From positions 186,001-250,000 of the forward strand of contig NZ_AP025032.1 in NCBI RefSeq assembly GCF_019973775.1: DNA of 64,000 bases, in the 5' to 3' direction. Shown here piece after piece: positions 26,516-35,708 of the stretch (position 1 is its first letter; every line of letters begins with the position of its first letter). Source of the stretch: Aureimonas sp. SA4125. GTDB lineage: Bacteria > Pseudomonadota > Alphaproteobacteria > Rhizobiales > Rhizobiaceae. The notes below the pieces were generated by a model that did no database searches, was not told the DNA's origin, and saw only the letters and a list, made by a program, of their open reading frames with translations. Made by a program: the position numbers and the translations under genes.

Positions 26516-28393
26516 CTAGGCCCGGCCGATGGCCTTTGCCCTGTCCACATCGAACCACCAGAGCGATTCGACGGGAAAGCCGTAGTCCGGCTTCTCCTTG
26601 AATCCGAACATGTCCCAGTATGCAACACGGCGCGCCCCGCCGTTGATGTTGGGAAGCCAGTCGAGACGCGCCCGGAGCACCCGGTCGAGGCAGCGCATGG
26701 CCGTCGTCATGTCGGCGCGTGTCGTCGCGGCTCCCACCTTGTCGATGAGGGCGTCGACACCCTTATCCGCCATTCCGGGAAAGTTGTAGGATCCGGGACT
26801 GTCGCGCGAGGAGCTGCCGAAGAAGAGGTCGAGGCCGGACTTCGTCTGTGTCGCGGTAAAGCCGAAAGCGGCGAGGATCATGTCGTAGTCGAAGTTCGAC
26901 TGGCGGTCCTGGTACTGCGCCTCGTCGACCAGACGGAAGCTCGCATCGATCCCGAGCCGGCGCAGCGTGTCGAAGAATTTCCCGTAGACTCGGGACTGCT
27001 CCTGGCCGTTGATCATGAACTCCAGCCGGAAGACTTCGCCCTTCCCGTTCACGAGCCCGCCCGGACCCTGTTTCCAGCCCGCGGCGGCAAAAAGCTGCGA
27101 GGCCTCGCGCAGAAGCTTCCGGTCGCTGCCGCTGCCGTCGCTCACGGGCTGAACCCAGACCGGGCCGAACACCTCGTCCGGGATGCTGCCGCGCAAGGGC
27201 CCGAGGATCGCCAGCTCCTCGGGGGAGGGCGTGCCGGTCGCCTTGAAGTCGGAGCCCTCGAAGCAGGAGTCGGAATGGGTTCTGAGGCCAAAGAGAAGAT
27301 TGGCGTTCGTCCATTCGAAGTCGAAGCAGAGGTTGATCGCTCGCCTGACCCGCACGTCCCGGAAGCGTTCGCGCCGCTGGTTCAGGGCCCAGCACTGGAA
27401 GCGCGGCAGCTTGTCCAGCGCGAACTCGGTCTTGACGACGCGCTTATCCTTGACGGCGGGAAAATCGTATTCGGTCGCCCAGCTGCGGGTCGTGAACTCC
27501 TCGCGAAAGTCGATCTCCCCCTTCTTGAAGGCTTCCAGCGCCGGCTGCCGATCGCGGAAGAAGTCGATGCGGATGGTCTGGAAATGATTGAGGCCGCGGG
27601 CGAAGGGCATGTCCTTCGCCCAGTAGTCCGCGCGCCTTTCGTATTCGATGAAGCGGCCGACGGAGAAGCGGCCGACGCTGTACAGCCCGCTGCCGGGAAT
27701 CTCGGTGAGATCGGTGGTGTCGAAAACGCGGCCGTCGAAGAAGGCTTTCGGCACGATCGGGATGCCGAGCGCCCCGAGCGCGTCCTGCGGCGTCTGGCGG
27801 CCGGTGAAGACCAGCTTCACGGTAGCGGCATCCACCGCCACCACGTCGGCCACCGTTCGCAGCAGCGCCACCAGGGAGGGATGCCCCTTGTCCTTGATGG
27901 TCAGGTAGGAGAAGGCGACGTCCTCGGCGGTCACCGCGGCGCCAGTGGAGAAACGCGCTTCCGGCCGCAGGCGGAAGGTATAGGTGTTGCGGTCGTCCGA
28001 GATCGACAGGCTTTCGGCCAGCGCGCAGTAGAGGCTGTCCGGCTCGTCCAGCGACGAGGTCATCAGCGAGTCGTAGAGCTTTTCGATGCGCGGTGGGGCG
28101 TTGCCCCTGAGAACGAAGGTATTCAGCGTATCGAAGGTCTGTACCGACTGGTTGAAGAACCAGCTCGGCACGGAATAGCGGATCCGGCCGCCGTCCGGCG
28201 CATCGGGACTGGCATAGTCGAAGCCGGCATAATCCGGTCCGTATTTCAGCTCGCCGAAGGCGGAAAGGCCATGCAGGGGCGTTTGCGTCGGCACCGCGGC
28301 GAAGCTTGCGCGCGGCAGCATGGCGGCCACGCCGCTGCCGAGGACCAGTTGGCCGAAGCGGCGGCGGGAGAAGGCAGAGAGGGCGGTGCTCAT
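26516..28393 (-). CDS. Peptide ABC importer, solute-binding protein (Tat-exported)
   Basis: A 625-residue family 5 extracellular solute-binding protein of YejA type. The N-terminus carries a twin-arginine signal (FSRRRFGQLVLGSGVAAML) with cleavage near FAA. The mature protein shows YGPDYAGFDYASPDAPDGG and the binding-protein core. The start is the ATG at 28393, overlapping the stop of the upstream paralogue by four bases; a longer frame exists but lacks the signal at its N-terminus. It should deliver oligopeptides to YejB/YejE. Confidence 0.9.
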   Translation of the reverse strand: MSTALSAFSRRRFGQLVLGSGVAAMLPRASFAAVPTQTPLHGLSAFGELKYGPDYAGFDYASPDAPDGGRIRYSVPSWFFNQSVQTFDTLNTFVLRGNAPPRIEKLYDSLMTSSLDEPDSLYCALAESLSISDDRNTYTFRLRPEARFSTGAAVTAEDVAFSYLTIKDKGHPSLVALLRTVADVVAVDAATVKLVFTGRQTPQDALGALGIPIVPKAFFDGRVFDTTDLTEIPGSGLYSVGRFSVGRFIEYERRADYWAKDMPFARGLNHFQTIRIDFFRDRQPALEAFKKGEIDFREEFTTRSWATEYDFPAVKDKRVVKTEFALDKLPRFQCWALNQRRERFRDVRVRRAINLCFDFEWTNANLLFGLRTHSDSCFEGSDFKATGTPSPEELAILGPLRGSIPDEVFGPVWVQPVSDGSGSDRKLLREASQLFAAAGWKQGPGGLVNGKGEVFRLEFMINGQEQSRVYGKFFDTLRRLGIDASFRLVDEAQYQDRQSNFDYDMILAAFGFTATQTKSGLDLFFGSSSRDSPGSYNFPGMADKGVDALIDKVGAATTRADMTTAMRCLDRVLRARLDWLPNINGGARRVAYWDMFGFKEKPDYGFPVESLWWFDVDRAKAIGRA

Positions 28394-30372
28394 TGGACCG
28401 TCGGCGCGGCCGCCGTCGGGGCGGTGCTGGCCGGCTTGATCCACCACGAGAAAACATCGAGACCGGTATAGGCTGGCTGCCGCTCGGGCATGCCGAACTT
28501 GTTCCAGTAGGCCAGCCAGTTGCCCTTCAGATGATATTGCGGAACCGCGTAGAAATTCCACAGGAGAACGCGGTCGAGGGCCCGTGTCGCCGCCACCAGC
28601 GTCTCGCGATCCCCGGCATAGATGATCTTGTCGATCAGGGCGTCGACGGCCGGGTTCTCGATGCCGGGCGAGTTCCGGCTGCCCGACCGCGTCGCGGCTT
28701 CCGAGCCCCAGAAATCGCGCTGCTCGTTACCGGGCGACAGCGACTGGGAAAAGACGTCGGTCGTCACGTCGAAATCGAAGCTTTCCGTCAGCGCGACATA
28801 CTGGCTGGGGTCCACCACACGGATGTTCGTCTTGATGCCGAGGCGTCTCAACTGGATCGCGAAGGGCTCGATGACCCGGGTCGAGATGGGGTCGGGGGCC
28901 AGAAATTCGATCGAGAAGGGCTGCCCGGACTTGGGTTCGAGGAGGCTGGTCCCGCGAAGCTCGTATCCCGCCTCCTTCAAGAGGCCGAGGGACTGGCGCA
29001 GATAGGTTCTGTCGGCATTGGGCTGGCTGTAGTCCGGCAGGACGAAGGGTTCGGTGAAGACTTCCGGCGGAAGCTGATCCTTCAGGGGATTCAGCAGCGC
29101 CAGTTCCTCGGGGCTCGGAAGTCCCGTCGCGGCCAGCTCGCTGTTGCCGTAATAGGATGTCGTCCGCTCATAGAGACCGTAAAACAGCGTCCGGTTCATC
29201 TCGGAGAAATTATAGGCGAGCGTCAGCGCCTGGCGGACGCGGCGATCGCTGAATTTTTCCCGGCGGGTGTTGAGAACGAAGCCTTGAAAGGCCTGCACGC
29301 CGCCGTCCTCATAGGTCATCTTCACGACGTCCCCGCGGTCGACGGCCGGAAAGTTGTAGCCCTCGGACCATTTCTGCGCCCTGTTCTCCGCGCGATAGTC
29401 GTCGAGCCCGCCTTTCTTGAAGGCTTCCCAGGCGGAATCCTGATCGCGGAAATAGGTGTAGCGGAGGCGGTCGAAATTGTTGCGCCCGATGCGCAGCGGA
29501 TGATTTTCGGCCCAGTAATCCTTGACCCGCGCCCAGACGATATTGTTGCCCGGAGCAAAGCTCTCGACCTTGTAAGGCCCCGACCCCAGCGGGGGTTCAA
29601 GGGTCGACTGGGTGATGTCGCGCGGCTTGCCGCTGGCATCCTTGTCCAACCAGAAATGCTTCGGCAGGACCGTGAGATCGCCCATGATGTTGGGGAGCTC
29701 GCGGTTGCCGACCTGGTCGAAGGTGAAGGTGACCTCCCGTTCGCCCGTCTTCTCCGCTTTCGTCACATTGCGGTAGTAGGCCGACCATTGCGGGTGAAGC
29801 TCCGTGAGGGTCTCGTAGCTCCACACCACGTCCTCCGGCGTGATCGGCACGCCGTCATGCCATCTGGCGGCCGGGTTCAGCCGGAAGGAGACGGAGGAGA
29901 AGTCGCTGGGAAACCGTATCGCCTCGGCGATCAGGCCGTGGCTGACGCCGGGCTCGTCCGTCGACTGCTCCATCAGCGTGTCGTAGTTGAGCCCGCCGCC
30001 GAAGTTGGCGAAACCGGCCGCCGGCGTCCCCGTGACCGTGAAGGGGTTGAAGCTGTCGAAAGTGCCGGGCGCGACCTTGTTGAGGTCGCCACCCTTCGGG
30101 GCCGCAGGGTTGACGTAGTCGTAGTGGGCAAACCCCGAGGGGTAGCGGGAGGGTTGAATGATGCCGGACGATGTCATCCAGTCGCCCTGAACCACGGCTG
30201 CAGGTGCGGCGGCGGTCGCTGCGGCCGCCGGTGCGGTGCCTGTCGCTGGAGATGCTCCCTGTTGCTGGTTCGCGGTCGCTGCCGGAACTGCTTCCTGTGT
30301 CCACGCCGGGAAGGTGGCGATCGGCGTGACAAGGCAGGCCAGAAGCAGGGCGTATCGCGGGGTCAACGGCAA
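28390..30372 (-). CDS. Peptide ABC importer, solute-binding protein (Sec-exported)
   Basis: A 660-residue family 5 solute-binding protein paralogous to its downstream neighbour. A Sec signal peptide (residues 1-25) is followed by an Ala/Gln-rich linker to residue ~65, then FAHYDYVNPAAPKGGDLNKV, which begins the binding domain. The start is TTG, supported by GGAG six bases upstream; no ATG fits better. It heads the operon, so the promoter should lie in 30373-30580. Confidence 0.88.
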   Translation of the reverse strand: MPLTPRYALLLACLVTPIATFPAWTQEAVPAATANQQQGASPATGTAPAAAATAAAPAAVVQGDWMTSSGIIQPSRYPSGFAHYDYVNPAAPKGGDLNKVAPGTFDSFNPFTVTGTPAAGFANFGGGLNYDTLMEQSTDEPGVSHGLIAEAIRFPSDFSSVSFRLNPAARWHDGVPITPEDVVWSYETLTELHPQWSAYYRNVTKAEKTGEREVTFTFDQVGNRELPNIMGDLTVLPKHFWLDKDASGKPRDITQSTLEPPLGSGPYKVESFAPGNNIVWARVKDYWAENHPLRIGRNNFDRLRYTYFRDQDSAWEAFKKGGLDDYRAENRAQKWSEGYNFPAVDRGDVVKMTYEDGGVQAFQGFVLNTRREKFSDRRVRQALTLAYNFSEMNRTLFYGLYERTTSYYGNSELAATGLPSPEELALLNPLKDQLPPEVFTEPFVLPDYSQPNADRTYLRQSLGLLKEAGYELRGTSLLEPKSGQPFSIEFLAPDPISTRVIEPFAIQLRRLGIKTNIRVVDPSQYVALTESFDFDVTTDVFSQSLSPGNEQRDFWGSEAATRSGSRNSPGIENPAVDALIDKIIYAGDRETLVAATRALDRVLLWNFYAVPQYHLKGNWLAYWNKFGMPERQPAYTGLDVFSWWIKPASTAPTAAAPTVQ

Positions 30373-30581
30373 GGGGATCTCCGGTCTGAGGGGCCAAGGG
30401 ACGTTTGCGACCCTTTGTGGCCTTCGTTCGGCGCATTTGCGAGCATGACGAAAGTTTCATCGTCACGCCAGCCGTTGCACCCATACTGGCCGGCCGTTCC
30501 ACGGACAGGCAAGGCCCACAGCCAGACAACAGCCAGACATCAGCGGCGCAGCGTCAGCCGACGCCTCGAACCCCGCCATAG

Positions 30582-30610
30582 AAAAAGGGCCCCGACGCGA
30601 ATCGGGACCC
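30582..30610 (-). terminator. Rho-independent terminator after the cytochrome c gene
   Basis: On the minus strand GGGTCCCGA pairs with TCGGGGCCC (one mismatch) around a six-base loop and is followed by TTTTT. It lies 28 bases beyond the cytochrome stop codon. Confidence 0.75.
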
Positions 30611-30637
30611 TCGATCGATGCCGCGGTGACGGCGATG

Positions 30638-31948
30638 CTACTTGGTCGCGCCGGTCTCGTCGAAACTGGCGAGATAGGCGATGACGTTGGCGAGTTCCTC
30701 GGGCTTCTTCAGGCCGGGGAAGGCCATCTTGGTGCCGGGAACGAGGCCCTTCGGATTGGTCAGCCACTCCGTCATCAGTGCTTCGGTCCAGACCGGATTG
30801 GCACCGGCGAAGGCCTTCAGCGCGGGCGAGAAGTTGTAGCCTTCGACCCCCGCGACCGCCTCGCCGATGATGCCGTTCAGCTCGGGGCCGACCTTGTTGG
30901 CGGCGTTCGGGCCAACGGCGTGGCAGGCCTGGCACCGCTTGAAGACCGCGGCGCCCGCCTTGGCATCGCCCGCCGAAGCGGTCTGCACGGCGGCCGGCGC
31001 GGCCGGCGCGACAGCTGCGCCGTCTGCCGGTGCTGCGGCCGGTGCAGCCGCGGGGGCTGGTGCGGCAGGGGCCGCGGGTGCTGCCGGGGCGGCCGCAGCA
31101 GGTGCAGCCGGCGCCGCGGCAGGGGCAGCCGGAGCGGGCGCCGCGGCGGGAGCGGGGGCTGCCGGTGCTGGAGTAGCAGGTGCTGCCGCAGGAGCGGGCG
31201 CTGCAGAAGCTGCCTCGGCCGGAGCGGCGGCGGCAGCTTCTGCAGCCGGTGCTTCAGCCGGCGTCGCGGCAGCGGCTGCAGGATCGGCAGGCGCTGGCGG
31301 CGCTGCCGGATCGGCTGGCGGCGGCACGGCATCCGCGGTCGGCGCAGTGCCATCGGCGTCCGGTGCGGCTGCGGCGTCGGCAGGCGCGGCCGCAGCCGGG
31401 TCGGGCAGCGCGGCCGGGGTGGCGGCGAGCGTGCGCAGATAGGCGATGAGATCGGCGCGGCCCTGCGGATTCTTCAGGCCGGCATAGCCCATCGCGGTGC
31501 CCGGAACGTACTGCTTGGGCGCCTTGATGAAGTGATCGAGGTGGTCGTAGTCCCAGTTCACCGACCCGCCCTGCGAAAATTCCTTCATGGCGGCGGAGTA
31601 GGAGAAGTCGCCAACGGCGGCGATCGGGCGGTTCACGACGTCCCAGAGATGCGGGCCGACCTTGTTCGGGCCGCCTTCTTCGCCGCTGTGGCAGGCCTGG
31701 CACTTCTTGAACTCGGCCGCGCCCTTCTCGGGGTCGGCGGCGGCGAGCAGGGTCGCGACTGGCGGATCCTCGGCGGCCGCGGCAGGGGCCTCGCCGGCGG
31801 CGGGCGCCTCGGCGGCGACGATCGCATAGCCCGGCGTCTCCGGCACTTCGGAATGATAGATGCTGCTGGCCAGCAGGCTGCCACCGAAGACGACGAAGAT
31901 CGTCCCCAGAATGGCGCCGAAGATCTTATTGGCCTCGAACGAATCCAT
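30638..31948 (-). CDS. Membrane-anchored two-domain (diheme) c-type cytochrome
   Basis: A 436-residue cytochrome. Residues ~10-30 form an uncleaved membrane anchor ([20 protein letters not shown]) like that of CycM. The first haem domain has CQACH at 83-87 and a probable axial Met153 ([11 protein letters not shown]). A roughly 145-residue Ala/Pro linker (~178-325) follows. The second haem domain has CQACH at 339-343 and Met408 ([11 protein letters not shown]). It should carry electrons in the periplasm between the bc1 complex and oxidases. The ATG at 31948 places the anchor at the N-terminus; the frame is open further upstream without support. Confidence 0.88.
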   Translation of the reverse strand: MDSFEANKIFGAILGTIFVVFGGSLLASSIYHSEVPETPGYAIVAAEAPAAGEAPAAAAEDPPVATLLAAADPEKGAAEFKKCQACHSGEEGGPNKVGPHLWDVVNRPIAAVGDFSYSAAMKEFSQGGSVNWDYDHLDHFIKAPKQYVPGTAMGYAGLKNPQGRADLIAYLRTLAATPAALPDPAAAAPADAAAAPDADGTAPTADAVPPPADPAAPPAPADPAAAAATPAEAPAAEAAAAAPAEAASAAPAPAAAPATPAPAAPAPAAAPAPAAPAAAPAAPAAAAPAAPAAPAAPAPAAAPAAAPADGAAVAPAAPAAVQTASAGDAKAGAAVFKRCQACHAVGPNAANKVGPELNGIIGEAVAGVEGYNFSPALKAFAGANPVWTEALMTEWLTNPKGLVPGTKMAFPGLKKPEELANVIAYLASFDETGATK

Positions 31949-32142
31949 GGACAGGACGGCTCCCGGGTCTGATGGGCCAGCATGTCGCGGCCGCTGTGGC
32001 ACTTGCAGAAGCCGCGCGGAAACTGGGCTTTTGCGGATTGATGGCAACACCTATAGAAGGCGCGCGCAGGGCCACCTTTTGACACTGTGGTGGCGATCAT
32101 TCAATCCGCTCCTTAGCAGGTTTCCAAGTTTCGCAGGACCCG

Positions 32143-32892
32143 ATGTCGAACCTCATCCTGATCCCGGCCCGAATGGCCTCGACGCGCCTGCCCGGAAAGC
32201 CGCTCGCCGACATCGGCGGACTGCCGATGATCGTGCGCGTCGCCGAGCGCGCGACGGCCACCGGGCTCGGCCGCGTGGTCGTGGCGACCGACACCGGGGA
32301 GATCCTCGAATGCCTGCGTTCGCACGGTTTCGAGGCGGTGATGACGCGCGCCGAGCACCCCTCCGGCTCCGACCGGATCTTCGAAGCCCTGCAGACACTT
32401 GACCCGGACGGCGGCGTCGAGACGGTGATCAACCTGCAGGGCGACCTGCCGACGATCGAGCCCGAACTCGTCCGCCAGGTTCTGGCGCCCTTCGAGGATC
32501 CTCGCTGCGACATCGCGACGCTTGCCGCCGAGATCACCGAGGAAGACGAGCGAATCAACCCCAATGTCGTGAAGCTGGTCGGCTCGCCCCTCGGCCCGAC
32601 ACGGCTGCGGGCGCTCTACTTCACCCGGGCCACCGCGCCCTGGGGGGAGGGGCCGCTGTTCCACCATATCGGGCTCTACGCCTATCGGCGTACAGCGCTC
32701 GAACGTTTCGTGACGCTCCCGCCCTCGCCGCTGGAAAAGCGCGAAAAGCTCGAGCAGCTCAGGGCGCTGGAGGCGGGCATGCGCATCGACGCCGAGATCG
32801 TGACGGGGGTGCCGCTCGGGGTCGACGCGCCCGACGATCTGGAGAGGGCGCGGGCGATGTTCGGCACAGCCTCCGGGCAGGCGGTTCGATGA
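32143..32892 (+). CDS. kdsB: 3-deoxy-manno-octulosonate cytidylyltransferase
   Basis: KdsB activates Kdo as CMP-Kdo for lipopolysaccharide inner-core synthesis. The 249-residue protein starts with the nucleotide-binding signature [19 protein letters not shown]. It contains [18 protein letters not shown] and [12 protein letters not shown], all family motifs. Its stop overlaps the pheA start by four bases. Confidence 0.95.
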   Translation: MSNLILIPARMASTRLPGKPLADIGGLPMIVRVAERATATGLGRVVVATDTGEILECLRSHGFEAVMTRAEHPSGSDRIFEALQTLDPDGGVETVINLQGDLPTIEPELVRQVLAPFEDPRCDIATLAAEITEEDERINPNVVKLVGSPLGPTRLRALYFTRATAPWGEGPLFHHIGLYAYRRTALERFVTLPPSPLEKREKLEQLRALEAGMRIDAEIVTGVPLGVDAPDDLERARAMFGTASGQAVR

Positions 32893-33830
32893 GCATGGCA
32901 GAACAGACAGAAGAGACGATGCAGATGAAGACCGCGGCGCCCTCGACCAACTGCATTTCCTTCCAGGGCGAAGCGGGTGCCAATTCCGATACCGCCTGCC
33001 GCAACATGTTCCCGGCCATGCAGCCGCTGCCATGCCCCTCCTTCGAGGACGCCTTTGCCGCCGTCACCCACGGCGAGGCGGATCTGGCCATGATCCCGAT
33101 CGAGAACTCGATCGCCGGGCGCGTCGCAGACATTCACCATCTCCTGCCGATCTCGGGCCTGAAGATCGTCGGCGAGTATTTCCTGCCGATCCGTTTCCAG
33201 CTGATGGCACTGCCGGGCGTCGCGCTGTCGGAAATCAAGAGCGTCCACAGCCATATCCATGCGCTCGGCCAATGCCGCGCGATCATCCGGTCGAATGGCT
33301 GGAAGCCGGTCGTCGCCGGGGATACGGCGGGCGCGGCACGGATCGTGTCGGAGGCCGGCGACCGCTCCATGGCGGCGCTGGCGCCCCGCCTTGCCGCCGA
33401 ACTCTACGGCCTCGACATCCTGAAGGAGAACGTCGAGGACGCCGAGGACAACATGACGCGCTTCGTCGTCCTGTCGCGTCATGGCGCGGGCGACGAGGCC
33501 CTCTGGGCGGAGCGCTCGGCCGACGCCGAGGCGGTCAGCCGGGACATGGTGACGACCTTCGTCTTCCGCGTGCGCAACATCCCCGCCGCGCTCTACAAGG
33601 CACTTGGCGGCTTTGCCACCAATGGCGTCAACATGACCAAGCTCGAGAGCTACCAGGTCGGCGGCAGCTTTTCGGCAACGCAGTTCTATGCCGACATCGA
33701 GGGCCACCCGCACGATCCCGCCGCCGCGCGCGCGCTGCACGAACTGAAGTTCTTCTCGGCGGCGATGGAGATTCTCGGCGTCTACAAGGGGGCCTCGGAC
33801 CGCCAGCGGTTTCTGACGCCGGCGGAATAG
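32889..33830 (+). CDS. pheA: Prephenate dehydratase
   Basis: A 313-residue monofunctional enzyme converting prephenate to phenylpyruvate for phenylalanine synthesis. The N-terminal catalytic domain begins [18 protein letters not shown] and includes [11 protein letters not shown]. The C-terminal ACT domain holds the allosteric site signature, seen here as [11 protein letters not shown]. The ATG at 32889 overlaps kdsB, and a few further Met codons follow, so the exact N-terminus could be up to 10 residues shorter. Confidence 0.94.
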   Translation: MSMAEQTEETMQMKTAAPSTNCISFQGEAGANSDTACRNMFPAMQPLPCPSFEDAFAAVTHGEADLAMIPIENSIAGRVADIHHLLPISGLKIVGEYFLPIRFQLMALPGVALSEIKSVHSHIHALGQCRAIIRSNGWKPVVAGDTAGAARIVSEAGDRSMAALAPRLAAELYGLDILKENVEDAEDNMTRFVVLSRHGAGDEALWAERSADAEAVSRDMVTTFVFRVRNIPAALYKALGGFATNGVNMTKLESYQVGGSFSATQFYADIEGHPHDPAAARALHELKFFSAAMEILGVYKGASDRQRFLTPAE

Positions 33831-33852
33831 CCGCCGACGGCCGCGAAGATCG

Positions 33853-34788
33853 TTACGGCAGTGTCTCGACAAAAGCCCTGACGAGATGATGGGCGATGGC
33901 AAAACTCTTCGGCGCCGTCAGGCCATCCGGATGCGTTTCGTCGAGCATCGCCTGCACCTCGTCGCGCTCGAACCACCGGCAGGCCTCCAGCTCCACCGTG
34001 TCGAAGACGATCTCCGTGCTCGTCGCCAGCGCCAGGCAACCGATCATCAGCGAGCCTGGAAACGGCCAGGGCTGCGAGGCGAAGTAGTCGACCGGCCCGA
34101 CGCTGACGCCTGCCTCTTCCAGCGTCTCCCGGCGCACGGCGTCCTCCAGCGTTTCGCCGGGCTCGATGAAGCCGGCAAGGCACGACCACATCTTGTCGGG
34201 GAAGCGGGCGGAGCGGCCGAGGATGCAGCGGCCCTTGCCGTCGTGGATCAGCATGATCGAGACCGGGTCGGTCCGCGGAAAATGCACGTCGCCGCAGTTC
34301 GGACAGCGACGCCGATAGCCCGCCGCTTCCGCGAGCGTCACCGTTCCGCACCTGCCGCAAAAACGCGACCGCCGGTGCCAGGCGAGAAAATGCTCGGCCT
34401 GGCCGAGCTGCCCCTCGGTGTCTGAGTCGAGGAGCCCGCTCGTCGCCAGGGGACGCAAGGCAAGGCTGCGGACGCCTTCGGGGAGGGTTGCCGCGCGCAT
34501 TGCCAGACGCGCGCTGCCGTCCGGCGTGTGACCGAGAAGCACGCTGTCGCCGTCGGCCTCGGCGTGCGCCAGCGCCGTCGCCACGTCGAAACCGGGATCG
34601 GCCATGCCATCGGCATCGCGAAACAGCCATTCGCCGTCGAGCGTCAGGTAGACCTTGGCGGCGGCGGCGGCGAGGGCTGTCGCCAGCGTCTCCTCGGTCC
34701 GGTTCTCGCCGTCGCGCGTCAGGAGATTGCCGGCAAATCCCATGGCAAGATCCTGCGGGCGCGGCAGGATCGGGTCGATGCGTGTCAT
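33853..34788 (-). CDS. nudC: NAD(+) diphosphatase / RNA decapping NUDIX enzyme
   Basis: A 311-residue NudC-type enzyme that splits NAD(H) to NMN(H) and AMP and can remove NAD caps from RNA. The zinc-binding cysteines are visible as FCGRCG and CPNCG, followed by HFPRTDPVSI. The NUDIX box is GFIEPGETLEDAVRRETLEE and the NudC-specific SQPWPFPGSLM is intact. Its start overlaps the stop of the HIT gene by four bases. Confidence 0.95.
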   Translation of the reverse strand: MTRIDPILPRPQDLAMGFAGNLLTRDGENRTEETLATALAAAAAKVYLTLDGEWLFRDADGMADPGFDVATALAHAEADGDSVLLGHTPDGSARLAMRAATLPEGVRSLALRPLATSGLLDSDTEGQLGQAEHFLAWHRRSRFCGRCGTVTLAEAAGYRRRCPNCGDVHFPRTDPVSIMLIHDGKGRCILGRSARFPDKMWSCLAGFIEPGETLEDAVRRETLEEAGVSVGPVDYFASQPWPFPGSLMIGCLALATSTEIVFDTVELEACRWFERDEVQAMLDETHPDGLTAPKSFAIAHHLVRAFVETLP

Positions 34789-35228
34789 TGGGCCAGGATC
34801 TTCTCGCGAAACAGGTCGACGAGACGCATGGCCTCGTCATCGGGATAGGGCTGCGCGGTGCCGACGCCCCAGGCCGGCCCTGGCCAGTTGGTGTCGCCCG
34901 GTTGGCGCGCAATGATATGGAGATGCAGCATCGGGACGACGTTGCCAAGCATGCCGATGTTCAGCTTCGCAGCCTTCAGCATGATTTTCATGCAGCCGGC
35001 AACGAGCGAAGTCTCGAAGGTCAGCATCGCCTGGTCGAGCGGCGTGAGGTCATGCATTTCGGTGATACCCGGTCGCTTCGGCACGAGGATCAGCCAGGGC
35101 CAGCGGCTGTCGTTCATGAGCCTGAGGTCGCAAAGGCCGAGCGCCATCACCGGTAGCGTGTCGCGTGCCAGTCGGGGATCGAGTGCGAAACCACGCATCG
35201 AAGAGATTTCCGTCAGAGAGATCGCCAT
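34785..35228 (-). CDS. HIT-domain protein
   Basis: A 147-residue histidine-triad protein, probably a nucleotide hydrolase or transferase. The triad region is VPMLHLHIIAR, which has the last two His of the HxHxH motif but lacks the first (Pro-Met-Leu before). The C-terminal GTAQPYPDDEAM is typical of rhizobial members. The start is unsure: ATG 35228 or ATG 35198. It lies directly before nudC and they are probably co-transcribed. Confidence 0.83.
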   Translation of the reverse strand: MAISLTEISSMRGFALDPRLARDTLPVMALGLCDLRLMNDSRWPWLILVPKRPGITEMHDLTPLDQAMLTFETSLVAGCMKIMLKAAKLNIGMLGNVVPMLHLHIIARQPGDTNWPGPAWGVGTAQPYPDDEAMRLVDLFREKILAQ

Positions 35229-35249
35229 CAAATCAAACTAGGCCGGCGC

Positions 35250-35278
35250 TTGCATTTTACAGGGGGGCAGGCGATATC
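35250..35278 (+). promoter_or_regulatory. Promoter of the SRP RNA gene
   Basis: TTGCAT (-35), 17-base spacer, then GATATC (-10), with transcription expected about seven bases later at 35285, the first base of the SRP RNA stem. Confidence 0.6.
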
Positions 35279-35284
35279 ACGATC

Positions 35285-35382
35285 GGGAGGTTGGTGGTGG
35301 ACGAGTCACTCGCCAACCGGGTCAGGTCCGGAAGGAAGCAGCCCCAACGAGCCAGGCACGGGTCGCCGTGCCAGCCTCCCAA
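35285..35382 (+). ncRNA. ffs: Signal recognition particle RNA (4.5S type)
   Basis: The Ffh-binding hairpin is unmistakable: GGTCAGGTCCGGAAGGAAGCAGCC, with GGAA tetraloop and symmetric/asymmetric loops. The outer stem pairs GGGAGG (35285) with CCTCCC (35380). The small bacterial form lacks an Alu domain. A short T run (TTTT) follows at 35384. It directs Ffh/FtsY targeting of membrane proteins. It is placed just before dnaX, an arrangement seen in many alphaproteobacteria. Confidence 0.95.
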
Positions 35383-35708
35383 CTTTTCCTCGCCGCGCGA
35401 TCTTCGTCCAGGTCCCAATCCTGGCCTGACGAGTGCGGGCAGCGCCCTCATGCAGGGCGGAAAAGAATCGGCGCACCTCTGCTTTTTCTCATTGCCGCGC
35501 GCTTGGTTTCGCCACATGCCCCATCCGCCCCGTGCCGGTCGTTGTCGTGACACTCTCCGGGCCGATGCCGTCGTGCCGGAAGAACGCATGGCTTTTGCCA
35601 CCGCGCGGACGCTTCAAAACCAGGGCGGCTTGTTCTAAGGTCGGCGTTGAACTCCGATCAACGCCGTTCCACATGCGCTTGCGGTACTCGAAGGGACGAC
35701 GGCCGCCG
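35383..35708 (+). other. Intergenic leader between SRP RNA and dnaX
   Basis: About 325 bases. The dnaX frame stays open far upstream, but that stretch has no DnaX similarity. The region should contain the dnaX promoter; no convincing motif was picked by eye. Confidence 0.4.

Noticed and set aside
27651..27685. Short direct repeat (AAGCGGCCGAC twice) in the binding-protein gene
   Set aside because: It encodes a duplicated SVGRF in a coding region and looks like a minor local duplication.
26480..28471. 663-codon plus-strand frame over the Tat-exported binding protein
   Set aside because: Antisense shadow; the minus strand has a full solute-binding protein with signal sequence.
30867..31442. 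Ala/Gly-rich plus-strand frame over the cytochrome linker
   Set aside because: Product of the repetitive GC-rich linker DNA read backwards; not a gene.
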